Of a DNA stretch of 64,000 nucleotides, positions 62,801-64,000 are shown piece by piece (position 1 is the stretch's first letter; each line of letters opens with the position of its first letter). Below the pieces are notes generated by a model. The model did no database searches and was not told the origin of the DNA. It saw only the letters and a list, made by a program, of their open reading frames with translations. The translations under genes and the position numbers were made by a program. This DNA is from Rhabdornis inornatus (Eukaryota; Chordata; Aves; Passeriformes; Rhabdornithidae), in assembly GCA_013397075.1 (NCBI GenBank), contig VWZS01000312.1, positions 1 through 64,000 on the forward strand, given 5' to 3'.

Positions 62801-64000
62801 CTGGACACTATACATGATGAATAACACAATAGTTTCAAGTTAATGTTGCATTGTGAATCGTCTTCCAAGGCACTGAGGCAGAAGGTGTATTTCTGTTAAC
62901 AGCAGAAATTGGTGTTAACTGAAGATAGATAAAGGGAAAGATTCATTTGACACCAAAATGATAAACCAAAATCAATAGTAAAATGTATTCACATATTTTC
63001 CTCATTGTGTATTGATTATAAAATCTAAGCTGTTGCTGCTCAGCAAAAATTAACTTTCATTTGGAAATGTAAAATAAATACAGCAAATAAGGGTAATGAA
63101 AAGAAAATTTTCACTGATAAATGTGGCTTTTACATAGTTTTTTCAAAAGAGTTTTGTTAGACCAGCTGCACATTGGTTTACAAAATCTGAAATGACAGCT
63201 GAGCAAATAATATCCAGATATACAAGAATATGGAAACTGAAGACAACCTGTGAGACAGAGTAACTGCATATTGAAGGATACAGTTTGAATCCCTGGAGTA
63301 CACTGCAGACAAGTATGTAACCATGCAATGGATTTATCTCCTCTGTCTAAATCATCATAACTAATTTTTGTCAATTAACTTTCTAGAAATGCTTATACAG
63401 AACATTTTCTAGACTTTTCCAGTCTTTCAGTTAACTGATACTATTAAGTGTGGTTTAAATTTAAGATGCATTTTTTGGTGATATTTGAGCCAGTGACACT
63501 ATAGAGATTTCACAAAACTCTAATAAAAGCACTCAACTGTATAAAGCACAGAACTGATTTACAGATCACTTGCTTGGTGAAATATTTCATGTTTTTTATT
63601 ATTGTAATTACACAGATTGTTAAAACAAATGTGGGCTAGCTTAAGATATCTAGAATGAAATCTAAGACCATTATTCATAGCATCTATTCTTTAATGGATA
63701 GGAAATAAATATCTAAGGTAGTTATCCTAAGGTACCTTCACAATAAATAGAAAGGAATACAAGCATGCATAAAGCCAGCCTTAAGCATCTTGTTCACACT
63801 ACCCAACTTTTACATGCCTAAGTTAGATGGGATAAAGCCTATCAAAATAAGTTCAAAGGACAAACTCTAAAAATTAGAAATTCTGAATAAGACAGAGCTT
63901 AAAATAATGCAAAATGAGGTGGGAAAGAATATTAAATATTAAACAAATTGGGCTAAACAGTAGAAACCAGTCACTAGGAAGAAGTAATGCAAATAGACTG
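59841..64000. other. AT-rich non-coding stretch to window end
   Basis: Small features only: TTATCTCC-type units near 61706-61740, a T run near 61969-61980, and a 14-bp direct repeat ('atatttgatgggat') at 62486-62499 and 62505-62518. No gene or mobile element recognised. Confidence 0.6.

Noticed and set aside
1..64000. Search for tRNA, rRNA, snRNA or a recognisable protein-coding gene
   Set aside because: No cloverleaf with A/B boxes, no rRNA-like block and no known protein domain was recognised on either strand.

Overview
The window is vertebrate nuclear DNA, almost certainly from a bird. It is AT-rich and has no intact gene that I can recognise. The call rests on many copies of CR1, the dominant avian non-LTR retrotransposon. 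These copies are in both orientations and cover 3' tails, the reverse-transcriptase region and the endonuclease-RT linker. LTR-type blocks resembling avian endogenous retrovirus (ERV) LTRs support it. No tRNA, rRNA, operon or CRISPR signal was seen. Most open frames are chance, low-complexity or lie inside repeats, and many start at GTG or TTG, so they are not evidence of genes. The best description is a gene desert or large intron. Species and locus cannot be named from the sequence. All repeat-family calls were made by eye from memory of consensus sequences, so they need a RepeatMasker check.

Layout. 1-5.1 kb is plain AT-rich DNA. At 5.1-5.5 kb there is a CR1 tail and a G/T-only tract. 8.36-10.9 kb is a repeat cluster: an LTR-like piece, a 0.9 kb CR1, a perfect pentanucleotide array of about 637 bp, and a CR1 nested inside another CR1. 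At 14.2-14.8 kb an LTR-like block runs into a hexanucleotide array. At 21.9-23.6 kb two CR1 fragments lie in opposite orientations. 24.4-24.6 kb has a weakly coding-like ORF with a possible splice acceptor and poly(A) signals. 33.5-35.6 kb holds a CR1 between two inverted copies of one LTR-type repeat.

37.75-38.8 kb (minus strand) looks like a decayed retroviral envelope relic, followed at 39.3-39.6 kb by a very old CR1/L3-like fragment. 45.5-46.45 kb looks like the 3' end of an ERV with an LTR, a (CTATC)n array and a GC-rich repeat. A diverged second copy of that GC-rich repeat sits at 59.65-59.84 kb. 49.0-50.8 kb has two short CR1 tails. 51.9-53.0 kb is a heavily decayed CR1 of about 1.1 kb. 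The rest is unannotated AT-rich sequence, parts of which may be conserved regulatory DNA; that can only be tested by comparison with other genomes.
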